DNA of 64,000 nt from Geomonas agri (GCF_020179605.1 NZ_JAINZO010000001.1:2082799-2146798), one strand, 5' to 3'; counted from the first letter of the stretch, positions 53,002 through 63,044 are shown. The notes: generated from the sequence alone by a model not told the origin. Numbers and translations are program-made.

Positions 53002-53652
53002 TTATGCCAAGCCCAGCAGCTGCTTCAACCGGTCCGAAGAAGAAGTGAGCAGGGCCAGGTGCACGTGGTCCCCAAGCTGGAACAGCGTCCCCGAGGTCGG
53101 GATATGGGTCCTCCCCTGCCTGGTGACCGCGACCACCATGATCTCCCCGACCAGACTCAACTCCTGGACGCTGCGGCCAGCCAGCAGCGGCGGCAGCTCA
53201 ACCTGCACCAGCTCCACCTCGCCTCCCCCCAGGCTCTGAACCTGTTCCACCTGCGAGTAGCACAAGAGCTCGACAATGCGCCCCACGCCCCAGGTCACAT
53301 GCGAGATGGTGGGGATCCCCAGGCGCCGGTACCCCTCGACCCGGCCGGGGTCGTAGAGGCGCGCCACCACCCGGGGGACCTTGAAGAGGAGGCGCGCCGC
53401 CCGCGCGCTCACCGCGTTCACCTCGTCGCTGGGGGTGAGCACGGCCACCGCGTCGGCACTCTCGATGCCGGCCTGCACCAGCACCTCCCGGTCGAACCCC
53501 ATCCCGGTTACCCGCTTGCCGGTGAAGGAAGGGGAGAGACGCTCGAAGGCCGCCGCGTCGCGGTCCACCACCGCCACCTCGATGCCGCGCCCGGACAACT
53601 CCCCGGCCAGCGCGGCGCCCAGCCTGCCGCAGCCGATCACGATCACTTTCAT
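53002..53652 (-). CDS. TrkA-type RCK regulator, first copy
   Basis: A 216-residue protein: RCK domain (MKVIVIGCGRLGAALAGELS, acidic end at VVDRDAAA) and TrkA-C domain (GEIMVVAVTRQGRTHIPTSG). ATG 53652 has GGAGGT upstream, and the ATG overlaps the P-type ATPase stop (ATGA). The pair of TrkA proteins may act as a heteromeric regulator (compare Ktr/Trk). Start codon and stop context imply tight coupling to the ATPase, which hints at shared cation homeostasis. Confidence 0.88.
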   Translation of the reverse strand: MKVIVIGCGRLGAALAGELSGRGIEVAVVDRDAAAFERLSPSFTGKRVTGMGFDREVLVQAGIESADAVAVLTPSDEVNAVSARAARLLFKVPRVVARLYDPGRVEGYRRLGIPTISHVTWGVGRIVELLCYSQVEQVQSLGGGEVELVQVELPPLLAGRSVQELSLVGEIMVVAVTRQGRTHIPTSGTLFQLGDHVHLALLTSSSDRLKQLLGLA

Positions 53653-56474
53653 GTGGTACCTCCAGGTAAGCGCCGCGCCTCCCTGCTCCTCAGCCACCAC
53701 TTGCGCAGTTCCTCAAGGCAGAGGAGCAGCACCGGGTAGCAAAGGGGCACCAGCCAGAGCCGGGGCGGCAGCGGCCCCAGTTCAAAAGCATGCCTTAGCG
53801 GCGGCAGGTAGACGATCAAGGCGCAAAGTGCCAACTCGAAACCGATCCCCCCGAGCAGGAGCCTGTTGCTGAAAAGACCGATGGAAAAGACCGAGGTTCG
53901 TTCGGTGCGGCAGGCATAGGCGTTACCCACCTGTGCGCAGACCACGCCGACCAGGAAGATAGTGGTCGCCATAACGTAGACCTCCCCGGGCCCGGAGAGC
54001 AGCCGTTCACGGTAGGGGAGCAGGTCCGGGCGGGGGAGGTGCAGGAAATCACTGTAGCCGTAGCTCGCGTAGAGGATGAAGAAGCCGACCAGGCAGAACA
54101 GCGCCTGAAGGGAACCCAGCCAAAGCAGCGCCCGCAGCAGAAGGGGGCGGTTGATGAGCCGCTCCCGGCGCGACCGCGGCGGACGCTCCATGACGCCCGG
54201 CTCCGGCTTCTCGGCCCCGAGCGCCAGCGCCGGCAGCATGTCGGTGCCAAGGTCGATGGCCAGCACCTGCATCACGGTAAGCGGCAGAGGGATACCGAAC
54301 AGGATCTGCAGGATGAAAGGCCAAGCCTCGGGAACGTTGCTGGTGAGGATATAGGTCGCGAACTTCCTGATGTTCGCGTAGACCGCACGCCCTTCCTCAA
54401 CGGCGTTGACGATAGAGGCGAAATTGTCGTCGAGAAGGATCATGTCTGCCGCTTCCTTGGCCACCTCGGTGCCGGTCACCCCCATGGCCACGCCGATGTC
54501 CGCCTTCTTGAGTGCCGGCGCGTCGTTGACTCCGTCCCCGGTCACCGCCACGATCTCCCCCTGCCCCTGCAGGGCACGTACCAGGCGCAGCTTGTGCTCC
54601 GGGGCCACCCGGGCGAAGATCACCGGTCCCGAGAACAGTCCTGGCAGGTCCGTCTCCTTGATCCGATCCAACTCCGCCCCGGTGACGAGGCGGCACTCCT
54701 CGCCTTCCCGTACCACCCCGATGCGCCGCGCCACGGTCTCGGCGGTGAGGCCGTAGTCGCCGGTCATCATCACGATGCGGATGCCTGCGACGCGGCACTT
54801 ACGCACCGCATCCGCAACCTCGGCACGGGGCGGGTCGTGCATCGCCACGAGCCCCAGGAAGACCAGGTCGCGTTCAACCGATTCCGGCGTGTACTCGGGG
54901 AGGGGCGTGCTCAGTCCGCGCTCGGCCACGGCCAGCACGCGGTACCCTTTGCGGGCATAGCCGTCCACCTGCCGCAGCACCACTTCCCTTGCCGCCGGGG
55001 TCAACGGCTCCGGTTCCCCCCGCACCATGAAGTCGCACAGGGCCAGCACCTCGGCCGGCGCCCCCTTGACGAAGGCGGTCTCGCCTGTTCCGTCGCGGTG
55101 TATGGTGGTCATCCTTTTGCGTACCGAGTCGAAGGGAAGCTCGCGCAGGCGCGGCAGCCGTGACGATTCCAGGACCAGGTCCACCCCCCCTTTCACGGCG
55201 GCCACCTGGAGCGACGCCTCGGTCGGGTCCCCGAGCACCTTCCACGGCGCGCCCTCTCCCTCCGGCGGGAGCAGCCGTGCGTCGTTGCACAGGGACGCCG
55301 CCAGCAATAGCCTGTATGCCCCCGCGTTCTCCGGCAGCGCCCCTCCACCGACGGCGGTGATGGTCCCGTCCGGGGCATAACCGACGCCGCTCACGACAGC
55401 CCCCACGCCGCCGCTCCAGAACTCGCGCACCGTCATCTCGTTCTGGGTCAGCGTCCCGGTCTTGTCGGTGCAGATGACGGTGCAGCACCCCAGGGCCTCC
55501 ACCGAGGAAAGCCGCTTCACCAGGGCGTTTCTCTTGGCCATGCGCTGCACGGCCATGGCCAGGGAAAGGGTGACGGTGGGGAGGAGCCCCTCGGGGACGA
55601 AGGCGACCACCATCCCCACGGCGAAGATGAACCCCGTGTGCAGCTCGCGCCCGAGCACTCCCACGGAGAGGGCGAAGAAGAGCGTGCCGATGGCCAGCGC
55701 CAGCGCGGTGACCACCCGCGTCATCCGGTTGATTTCCAGCTGCAACGGCGAGGAGCTTGCCGTGGTTTCGGTGGCAAGGTGGGCGATGTGGCCGAACTGC
55801 GTCGCCATCCCGGTCGCGAAGACGACGGCGGTGCCGGTACCGGCCACCGCGGAGGTCCCCGCGAACAACAGGTTGGCGAGCTCAGGGAGGGAAAGGGACT
55901 CTGCCGGCAGGGGGTCGGCGGTCTTCCTGACCGGGTGGGACTCGCCGGAGAGGGTGGACTGGTCCACGCGCAGGTCCCACTCCGCGATCACCCGCGCGTC
56001 GGCCGAGATGCGGTCCCCCTGGCTCACCCGCACCAGGTCGCCGGGGACCAGCTCCTCCGCGGGAACCTGCCGCTCGGTGCCGTCCCGCAGCACGGTGGCC
56101 TGGGCCGGCAAAAGCCTCTTGAGGGCGTCCACCGCCTGTTCGGCGCGGTGCTCCTGCCAGAAGGAAAAGATGGCGTTGATGAAGACGACGGCCCAGATGG
56201 CCAGGGCGAGTTGCGGCATGTTGCCAAGCCAGGCCATGGCGCCGCCGGCCCAGAGCAGGAGCGCCATCAGGTGGGTGAAGTGAGCCAGCAGTTTCAGGTA
56301 GAGGGGTTTCGCAGCGGCGGCGCGGATGGTGTTGGGGCCGTAGCGGGCAAGCCGGGCCGCGGCCTCCGGTGTGGAGAGCCCGGCGGCGGAGGTCCCCAGG
56401 CGCTCGAGGAGGTCGGGCACCGGGAGTTCGTGCCAGGGGAGGTTGTCGGGAAGCGGGTCGTGAGAGCCGTTCAT
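53649..56474 (-). CDS. P2-type cation-transporting ATPase
   Basis: A membrane pump of about 941 residues with the order of P-type ATPases. The N-terminal cation-ATPase domain comes first. The actuator motif is TLSGESHPV, and the ion-site helix VVAFVPEGLLPT carries PEGL. The phosphorylation site is ICTDKTGTLTQN (Asp near 337). The hinge is GDGVNDAPALKKADIG, followed by the C-terminal membrane domain. The PEGLL/LVKRLSSVEALG wording resembles the Na+/K+ branch (IIC) more than the SERCA branch. No beta subunit exists in bacteria. The start is uncertain: ATG 56474 or GTG 56480, neither with a good ribosome site. It is linked to two TrkA proteins downstream. Confidence 0.9.
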   Translation of the reverse strand: MNGSHDPLPDNLPWHELPVPDLLERLGTSAAGLSTPEAAARLARYGPNTIRAAAAKPLYLKLLAHFTHLMALLLWAGGAMAWLGNMPQLALAIWAVVFINAIFSFWQEHRAEQAVDALKRLLPAQATVLRDGTERQVPAEELVPGDLVRVSQGDRISADARVIAEWDLRVDQSTLSGESHPVRKTADPLPAESLSLPELANLLFAGTSAVAGTGTAVVFATGMATQFGHIAHLATETTASSSPLQLEINRMTRVVTALALAIGTLFFALSVGVLGRELHTGFIFAVGMVVAFVPEGLLPTVTLSLAMAVQRMAKRNALVKRLSSVEALGCCTVICTDKTGTLTQNEMTVREFWSGGVGAVVSGVGYAPDGTITAVGGGALPENAGAYRLLLAASLCNDARLLPPEGEGAPWKVLGDPTEASLQVAAVKGGVDLVLESSRLPRLRELPFDSVRKRMTTIHRDGTGETAFVKGAPAEVLALCDFMVRGEPEPLTPAAREVVLRQVDGYARKGYRVLAVAERGLSTPLPEYTPESVERDLVFLGLVAMHDPPRAEVADAVRKCRVAGIRIVMMTGDYGLTAETVARRIGVVREGEECRLVTGAELDRIKETDLPGLFSGPVIFARVAPEHKLRLVRALQGQGEIVAVTGDGVNDAPALKKADIGVAMGVTGTEVAKEAADMILLDDNFASIVNAVEEGRAVYANIRKFATYILTSNVPEAWPFILQILFGIPLPLTVMQVLAIDLGTDMLPALALGAEKPEPGVMERPPRSRRERLINRPLLLRALLWLGSLQALFCLVGFFILYASYGYSDFLHLPRPDLLPYRERLLSGPGEVYVMATTIFLVGVVCAQVGNAYACRTERTSVFSIGLFSNRLLLGGIGFELALCALIVYLPPLRHAFELGPLPPRLWLVPLCYPVLLLCLEELRKWWLRSREARRLPGGTT

Positions 56475-56610
56475 GGTCACGCGCCGGCGACCGCCGTGGG
56501 CGGGCCGAGATCACAGGGACATGGCAGCGTAAAACCTGAACTTCAACTGTAATGGCAATTAGAAAGGAGTCAAACCCGTACTCATGGGAAAACTTCCGGC
56601 AGCGTTACGC

Positions 56611-58362
56611 TCACGCCGCCGGCATGGTGAAGGAGAATACCGATCCGTTCCCCTGCTCGCTCTCTACCCGCACCGTGCCGCCGTGGGCCTGCACGATGTG
56701 TTTCACGATGGAGAGCCCGAGGCCCGTGCCGCCGTTGTCCCGGCTTCTCGCCTCGTCCACCCGGTAGAAGCGCTCGAACAGGCGCGGCAGGTCCTTCTCC
56801 GGGATGCCGATGCCGCTGTCGCGCACCGAGATCCGCACCAGTTCCCCTTCGCGGCTGGCGAAGAGTTCCACCGTGCCCCCCGGTTCGCTGTACTTGATGG
56901 CGTTGTCCAGAAGGTTAATGAGCACCTGCTCCAGCCGGGCGCGGTCCGCCCGCACCGCCAGGCCTTCCAGCCCGTCCGCGCAGGTGAGCGCCACCCTTTT
57001 CTCCTCGCCGCGCTGCGCCACCAGGAGCAGCGCGTGCCGCGCCGCGTCGGCCGCCACGATTCGCTCCGGCTTGAGGCCCACCTCGCCGCTTTCCAGCTCG
57101 GACAGCGCCAGAAGGTCGCGCACGAGACCTGAGAGGCGCTCGGCGTGGTTCAGGATGATCTGCAGGAAGCGCTCGCCCCGCGCCGGGTCCTGCGCCAGCG
57201 CGCCGGAGAGGAGGGTCTCGGCGTACCCCTTGATCACCGTTACCGGCGTCCTCAACTCGTGCGAGACGTTAGCCACGAAATCGCGGCGGATCCGCTCCAC
57301 CCGTTTCAGCGCCGTTATGTCGTGGAACACCGCCACCGCGCCCGCCAGTTCCCCCTCTTCGAGCAGCGGGACCCAGTGCACCAGCGTGTCGCGTCCGCCG
57401 GGGAGCGAGATTTCCTGGTGCCGCTCGCTGCGCGCGGAGAGCACCTCCCGGCAGGCAGCGTGCAGATCCGGGTGCCGGCTGATCTCCAGCAGCGGCCGTC
57501 CCGTCACCTGCGGTCCGGTTTCGAACAGGGCGCAGAAGGCGGGATTGACCAGGGTAACGGTCGCCTCGCGGTCGGTCACCATCACCCCTTCCCCCATCCC
57601 GGCCAGGATGGCGTCCAGCTGCCCCTTCTCCGACGAGATCTGCTCCAGCTGCTGCCTGATCCGGCCCGACATCTCGTTCATGACCCGCGCCAGTTCGCCC
57701 AGCTCGTCATGCCCGCTAATGGCGATCCGGGTTCCGAATTCGCCGCGACCGATACGGTTGGCGCCGGCGGCGAGCTTTGTGAGCTTGCGGGAGTTGATGT
57801 TGGAGAGGAAGTAGGAAAAAAGAAGCGAAGCGAGGACCGCCACCGCCAGGGTCGCGCCCAGGCTACGTCTCAGGCGATCTTTGGCCGCCTCCAGCTCGGA
57901 GAGCGGCAGCGCCAGGCGTACAACCCCCTTGTTGCCGAAGGAGGCCGCCACGTAAAGCATGTCGGTGTGCAGGGTCGCCGAGTAGCGAACTGAGCTGCCG
58001 ATCCCCTCCCGGAAAGCGGCGATCACCTCGGGGCGGTGCCCGTGATTTTCCAGCCTTGACACCTGGGACGGGTCGACCCCGGAATCCGCCACGACGCGCC
58101 CGTCCCCGGCGATCACCGTCACGCGGGAACGAATTGCCTTGGCCAGCGACGCGGTCAGGGCCGGCGCGTCACGGTCGAGGTCGCCGATTTCCTTGAGCGC
58201 CATCAGCGCAGCCACCCGCGCCTGGTCCTGGAGGTGCTCCCGGGTGTCCCTGGTCATGGAGCGCTCCAAGCTCCCGGAAAGGTAGAGGTAGAGTCCGGCA
58301 CCCAGGAAAAGCACCAGGGCCAGGTACGACCCCATCAGCTTCCAGCGGAAGCTCCCCCTCAT
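56611..58362 (-). CDS. PhoR-like sensor histidine kinase
   Basis: A membrane kinase of 583 residues. Two membrane helices (about 10-28 and 170-190) frame a periplasmic sensor of about 140 residues. Then HAMP (NRIGRGEFGTRIAISGHDEL), a PAS domain (ILAGMGEGVMVTDREATVTL), HisKA with His in FVANVSHELRTPVTVIKGY and the ATPase (NLLDNAIKYSEPGG, DSGIGI, GTGLGLSIV). The build matches PhoR, WalK and similar kinases. It overlaps the response regulator by 4 bases (ATGA). The ligand is unknown; phosphate signalling is a guess from similarity in design. Confidence 0.88.
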   Translation of the reverse strand: MRGSFRWKLMGSYLALVLFLGAGLYLYLSGSLERSMTRDTREHLQDQARVAALMALKEIGDLDRDAPALTASLAKAIRSRVTVIAGDGRVVADSGVDPSQVSRLENHGHRPEVIAAFREGIGSSVRYSATLHTDMLYVAASFGNKGVVRLALPLSELEAAKDRLRRSLGATLAVAVLASLLFSYFLSNINSRKLTKLAAGANRIGRGEFGTRIAISGHDELGELARVMNEMSGRIRQQLEQISSEKGQLDAILAGMGEGVMVTDREATVTLVNPAFCALFETGPQVTGRPLLEISRHPDLHAACREVLSARSERHQEISLPGGRDTLVHWVPLLEEGELAGAVAVFHDITALKRVERIRRDFVANVSHELRTPVTVIKGYAETLLSGALAQDPARGERFLQIILNHAERLSGLVRDLLALSELESGEVGLKPERIVAADAARHALLLVAQRGEEKRVALTCADGLEGLAVRADRARLEQVLINLLDNAIKYSEPGGTVELFASREGELVRISVRDSGIGIPEKDLPRLFERFYRVDEARSRDNGGTGLGLSIVKHIVQAHGGTVRVESEQGNGSVFSFTMPAA

Positions 58363-59039
58363 GCCTCCTCCAGCTTGTAGCCGAAACCGCGCACGGTCTT
58401 AATCATGTCGCCCGCCGCGCCGAGCTTGGTGCGCAGGCGGGTCATGTGGGTGTCGACGGTGCGGGTGTCGCCCAGGTAGTTGTAGCCCCAGACGTTCTGC
58501 AACAGGACCTCACGGCTCTGCACCCGCCCCAGCCGCTCGGCCAGGTTCATGAGCAGCTTGAACTCGGTGGAGGTGAGCTGCACCTCCTCGCCCGCCACCT
58601 CGACCCGGTGCCCCTCGGTGTCGATGCGCAGCGCCCCCAGCGTGATCTGCGTCCCCTTGGCCGCCTCGCCGCCGCCGCGGCGCAGCACGGCGCGCACCCT
58701 GAGCATCAGCTCGCGGGTCGAGAACGGCTTTACCACGTAGTCGTCGGCGCCCATCTCGAAGCCGACCACCCGGTCGATCTCCTCACCCTTGGCGGTCAGC
58801 ATGATCACCGGGATGGAGCTGGTCTGCTCGCCCCCCTTGAGCAGGCGGCACACCTCGGTCCCCATCATTCCCGGGAGCATCAGGTCGAGCAGAATCAAGT
58901 CCGGCCGGTGGCGGCGCGCCTCGCTCAAGCCGGAATTGCCGTCCCCTGCGATCAGGCAGTGGTACCCCTCCTGTTCCAGGTGGAAGGCCACCAGTTCGGC
59001 CAGATCCCTCTCATCCTCTATCACCAGTACCGTCGGCAT
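58359..59039 (-). CDS. PhoB/OmpR-family response regulator
   Basis: A 226-residue regulator: receiver domain (phosphoacceptor Asp in LILLDLMLPGMMG, Lys in VVKPFS) and a winged-helix effector domain (VQLTSTEFKLLMNLAERLGR, EVLLQNVWGYNYLGDTRTVD, GFGYKLEE). ATG 59039 has AAAGGA upstream; a longer frame from 59111 lacks a ribosome site. It is paired with the overlapping PhoR-like kinase. Confidence 0.92.
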   Translation of the reverse strand: MPTVLVIEDERDLAELVAFHLEQEGYHCLIAGDGNSGLSEARRHRPDLILLDLMLPGMMGTEVCRLLKGGEQTSSIPVIMLTAKGEEIDRVVGFEMGADDYVVKPFSTRELMLRVRAVLRRGGGEAAKGTQITLGALRIDTEGHRVEVAGEEVQLTSTEFKLLMNLAERLGRVQSREVLLQNVWGYNYLGDTRTVDTHMTRLRTKLGAAGDMIKTVRGFGYKLEEA

Positions 59040-59288
59040 CGCTGCGTCCTTTCGCCTCTCATGTGAATAGCCAGACAGCTGCATATTTAACGACTCCGTG
59101 CGCGATGTCAACGATTATGCACGCATAGGACCGACTGGTTGGGGAGAAATGCGACCAGGGAGGGGCCGCCATCACACATGAGGCTGCGCCGCGTGCAGTT
59201 AAATTGGTGATTTTTAATTCTATTCCGCTATACTGCACCAATGTGCCTGCGGCGGACGGGGCACACATGAGCACCAAGGGGCCCACAG

Positions 59289-61898
59289 ATGAGCAACAGC
59301 ATCAGCGATTACGGCATCATCGGCAACCTGCAGTCGGTCGCGCTGGTCGGGCGCAACGGCGCCATCGACTGGCTCTGCCTGCCGCACATCGATTCCCCGA
59401 GTGTCTTCGCCGCCCTTCTGGACCGGGAACGGGGCGGCAGTTTCTCGATTACCCCGGAAGGGGAATGGGATTCCACCCTCTCCTATCTTGACGACAGTAA
59501 TGTCCTCACCGCGCGCTTCCGCACCAGGAGCGGCAGCTGCACCCTCACCGACTTCCTCACCCTTGCCGAGCCCAAGGGGAAGGACGGCCTGCGCGACTTC
59601 GTGCTGTTGCGCCTGATCAAGGTCGACAGCGGGCAGATCAGGCTCCGGGTGAACTTCGCCCCCAGGTTCGACTACGGCCGGGTCGTTCCGGAACTGCGGC
59701 TGCATCCCGGGCGCGGCGTGGTCGCCCACAGCGGTGACACCACCGTGGCCCTCTCCTGCACCGGCGAACTCTCGGTCAACGGCGGCGATGCCCACGGTGT
59801 CTGGGACCTGCACCAGGGGGACCGGGCCGTGTTGCGGCTGCACTTCGGGGCACGAGAGCCCGATCCCATCTCCGAAGGGAGGGCCGAACACCTCCTGGTG
59901 GAAACCCTCTCCTTCTGGCGCGAATGGCTGCACTCGAGCGGCACCGGCTTTTTCAACGAGCTCGGCCCGCACCGTGTCCCGGTGATCCGCTCCCTGCTTG
60001 TGCTGAAGCTCTTGTGCTTCGAGCCGCAGGGAACCATGGCCGCGGCCGCCACCACGTCGCTGCCGGAAGATATCGGCGGGGTGCGCAATTGGGACTACCG
60101 CTACTCCTGGGTACGCGACACCGCCATGGCGCTCACCGCGCTCTTCGAGGTGGGGCACTTCGACGAGGTGCAAAGTTACCTCGGCTGGCTGGAAGAGGTG
60201 ATCCTGAAGAGCAGGAAAAACGTGCTGCAGGTGATGTACCGCATGGACGGCACCGGCAAGCTCGACGAATACGAGTTGCCGCACCTCAAGGGGTACCGCG
60301 GCTCCGCGCCGGTGCGCATCGGCAACAAGGCGGCCCAGCAGAAGCAGTTCAGCATCTACGGCCATGTCCTGATCGCGGCCCACCTGGTGCTGAGCCGCAA
60401 CCGCGACAGCGCCGGTGAAATGTGGCAGGGGCTGCGCCTCATGTGCGACTTCGCGCGGGACCACTGGCGCGAGGCGGACTGGAGCATCTGGGAGATTCGC
60501 GGCGAGCCGAAGCACTACGTCCATTCCAAGTCCATGTGCTGGGTGACCCTGGACCGCGGCTTGCGCATAGCCCGGCACCTTGGCCTCCCGCCCGGTGAAG
60601 GATGGGAGGCGGCGCGCACCGAGATCGAAAACGAGGTACAGGCGCGCGGCTGGAGCGCCACCCGGCAGGCCTTCACTATGTGGTACGACAGCGACACACT
60701 GGACGGCAGCGCCCTCCTCATGTCCATCAGCGACTTCATCCCCTACGACGATCCCCGCATGTTGGCCACGGTTGAAGCACTGCGCATGGACCTGGCCGAA
60801 GACGGCTTTCTCTACCGCTACCGGGCCGACGACGGGCTCCCCGGGCGCGACGGTACCTTCCTCGCCTGCACGCTCTGGCTGATCACCAACCTGGCCAAGC
60901 AGGGGGAGATCGAGGAGGCGGACCTGCTATTGGGGCGCGTGGACCAGGTGGGAGGCCACCTGCACCTCCTGGCAGAGGAATACGACCCGATCTGGCAGGA
61001 GCAGTTGGGCAACTTCCCGCAGGCCTTCAGTCACGAGGCCTACATCGTCGCCGCCACCGCGCTCGCCAACGCCAAGGCGGATGAACGGCGCAGGCCCGAG
61101 CCCCCGCAGCTGTTCCTCCCCGAGGCGCCGCACGGAAAGGCTGCCGCCACCCCGGAGGAGTTGGCGCACCTGCTGGCCGAGGTGGCCCGCGACCATGCCG
61201 AGGATGGTCATCCCGACTACGGCAGGCTCGCCAGGGCCGGCATGCGGAAGAGGCTCGCCGAGGTCCTGGCTTCGCTGGCCGCCTTCGATTTAGACACACT
61301 GCAGGATATCCCCGAGCGGACCAGCTACTGGTGCAACCTGCACGCACTGGTGGTGATCCACGCCGTGCTCGCGCTCCAGCCGCGGGTATCGGTGAAGGAA
61401 ATCCCCAAGTTCTACCGCAAGGCGGGATGCCGCGTCGGCCGCGAGGAGTACAGCGCCGAGGCGATCCTGCACGGCATCCTGCGCGGTAACCGCCCGGCGC
61501 CGGGGTGGCTCCTTCCTCCCCTGCCCCCCGGCGACCCGCGCCTGCACCGCTCCATCCGCCCCAGCGACCCGCGTATCCTGTTCGCGGTGCATACCGCCAC
61601 CGCTTCGTCCCCACCGATCACCGTGCTCACCCCGGGCAACCTGGAGGAGGAGGTGTCGGCGGCGGTGCGGCGCTACCTCGGGCGGGAGGCGCGGCTGGAT
61701 TTGAAGGGGAGGAAGCTGGTGCTGCCGCGCATCTTCAAGTGGTTCGACGATCCCGGCCGGACCGCCCACGACGTGGCAGTGTTCGTGGCCGGCTACACCG
61801 ATGCCGACACCGCCCGCGAGATAAGGGAACACCCGGAGTCGTTCCAGCTCGAGTACGCGGAGTACGACTGGAGGCTCGCGGCGCCGCGGCGGCGCTGA
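59289..61898 (+). CDS. Glycoside hydrolase family 15 protein fused to a DUF547 domain
   Basis: An 869-residue protein. Residues about 1-600 form a trehalase/glucoamylase-type GH15 enzyme: IGNLQSVALVGRNGAIDWLCLP, then VRNWDYRYSWVRDTAMAL, then the two catalytic acid regions WSIWEIRGEPKHYVHSKSMCW and EEYDPIWQEQLGNFPQAFSHE. After a linker, residues about 672-835 form a DUF547 domain: SYWCNLHALVVIHAVLA, AILHGILRGNRPAP, DPRILFAVHTATASSPPI, KLVLPRIFKWFDDPGR. The usual cysteines of DUF547 (CASxSCPPL) are replaced by TATASSPPI. No signal peptide. The substrate is probably an alpha-glucoside such as trehalose or a dextrin. The fusion is unusual. Confidence 0.85.
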   Translation: MSNSISDYGIIGNLQSVALVGRNGAIDWLCLPHIDSPSVFAALLDRERGGSFSITPEGEWDSTLSYLDDSNVLTARFRTRSGSCTLTDFLTLAEPKGKDGLRDFVLLRLIKVDSGQIRLRVNFAPRFDYGRVVPELRLHPGRGVVAHSGDTTVALSCTGELSVNGGDAHGVWDLHQGDRAVLRLHFGAREPDPISEGRAEHLLVETLSFWREWLHSSGTGFFNELGPHRVPVIRSLLVLKLLCFEPQGTMAAAATTSLPEDIGGVRNWDYRYSWVRDTAMALTALFEVGHFDEVQSYLGWLEEVILKSRKNVLQVMYRMDGTGKLDEYELPHLKGYRGSAPVRIGNKAAQQKQFSIYGHVLIAAHLVLSRNRDSAGEMWQGLRLMCDFARDHWREADWSIWEIRGEPKHYVHSKSMCWVTLDRGLRIARHLGLPPGEGWEAARTEIENEVQARGWSATRQAFTMWYDSDTLDGSALLMSISDFIPYDDPRMLATVEALRMDLAEDGFLYRYRADDGLPGRDGTFLACTLWLITNLAKQGEIEEADLLLGRVDQVGGHLHLLAEEYDPIWQEQLGNFPQAFSHEAYIVAATALANAKADERRRPEPPQLFLPEAPHGKAAATPEELAHLLAEVARDHAEDGHPDYGRLARAGMRKRLAEVLASLAAFDLDTLQDIPERTSYWCNLHALVVIHAVLALQPRVSVKEIPKFYRKAGCRVGREEYSAEAILHGILRGNRPAPGWLLPPLPPGDPRLHRSIRPSDPRILFAVHTATASSPPITVLTPGNLEEEVSAAVRRYLGREARLDLKGRKLVLPRIFKWFDDPGRTAHDVAVFVAGYTDADTAREIREHPESFQLEYAEYDWRLAAPRRR

Positions 61899-61955
61899 GC
61901 CCAAGAGGTTTGCGGCGGTGCCGGTCGGGACGGTCCCGCCGCGGGAGGAACCGGC

Positions 61956-63044
61956 ATGAAAAAGGCCATCGTGGAACGGGTGGAAGTGAACTGCTACCGC
62001 ATCCCCACCGAGGAGCGCGAGTCAGACGGCACCTATCGCTGGGAGGACACGGTGCTGGTGGCGACCCACCTGTATGCCGCGGGAGAAAAGGGTTTCGGCT
62101 ACAGCTACGCCTCCCCCGCCGCGGCGACCCTGATCAAGGACAAGCTGGGCGACCTGCTGCGCGGGCGCAACGCGCTGGACATCGCCGGGTGCTGGGTGGT
62201 GCTCACCGGTGCGTTGCGCAACCTGGGCGACGCCGGCATCGGCATGATGGCGGTCTCGGCGCTGGATGCCGCCCTGTGGGACCTGAAGGCCCGGCTGCTC
62301 GGGGTGCCGCTGGTCTCGTTGCTGGGCGAGGCGCGCGAGCGGGTTCCCGTCTATGGCAGCGGCGGCTTCTCCTCCTACACGGTGGACAAGTTGCAGCGGC
62401 AGCTCTCGGGCTGGGTGGGCCAGGGGATCGGTCGGGTCAAGATGAAGGTCGGGCGCGACGCCAAGACCGACCCGGAACGGGTCAGGGCGGCCCGGCAGGC
62501 TATCGGGGCGGAAACGGAGTTGATGGTGGATGCCAACGGCGGGTACGCCCGCAAGCAGGCCCTCGCCCTGGCGACGGAATTCGCCGCCCAACGGGTGACG
62601 TGGTTCGAGGAACCGGTGCCGCACCAGGACCGGGAAGGGCTGCGCCTGGTGCGCGACCTGGCACCGAAAGGGATGGAAATCTCCTCCGGCGAGTACGGCT
62701 TCAACCTCGGCTATTTCCTCGACCTGTTGCGGGGTGGCTGCGTCGACGTGCTCCAGGCCGACGCCACCCGCTGCGGTGTTACCGGGTTCCTGGAGGCCGC
62801 CTCCCTGTGCGGGGCCTGGGGCATCCCCATGTCGTCCCACTGCGCCCCGGCGCTGCACCTGCACCTTTGCTGCGCCGCGACACCCATCCGCCACTTGGAA
62901 TACTTCCACGACCACGTGCGCATCGAGCGCATGCTGTTCGACGGCGTCATCGAGCCGTGGCACGGTACGCTGGCGCCTGACCTGGAGCGCACCGGCCACG
63001 GCCTGGCACTCCGGGTCACCGAGGCGGAGCGGTTCCAGATCTGA
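61956..63044 (+). CDS. Enolase-superfamily (mandelate racemase/muconate lactonising type) enzyme
   Basis: A 362-residue TIM-barrel enzyme. The catalytic pattern is KMKVG (KxK at about 162-164, VKMKVG), metal ligands in VDANGGY (Asp), WFEEPV (Glu) and SSGEYG, and the second base in SSHCAPALH (His). This points to the mandelate-racemase subgroup, which abstracts a proton from an alpha-hydroxy acid or sugar acid. GGGAGGAA precedes the ATG. It lies 57 bases after the GH15 gene and 13 bases before the FAD oxidase, so a catabolic operon for a hydroxy acid is likely. The exact substrate cannot be read. Confidence 0.85.
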   Translation: MKKAIVERVEVNCYRIPTEERESDGTYRWEDTVLVATHLYAAGEKGFGYSYASPAAATLIKDKLGDLLRGRNALDIAGCWVVLTGALRNLGDAGIGMMAVSALDAALWDLKARLLGVPLVSLLGEARERVPVYGSGGFSSYTVDKLQRQLSGWVGQGIGRVKMKVGRDAKTDPERVRAARQAIGAETELMVDANGGYARKQALALATEFAAQRVTWFEEPVPHQDREGLRLVRDLAPKGMEISSGEYGFNLGYFLDLLRGGCVDVLQADATRCGVTGFLEAASLCGAWGIPMSSHCAPALHLHLCCAATPIRHLEYFHDHVRIERMLFDGVIEPWHGTLAPDLERTGHGLALRVTEAERFQI

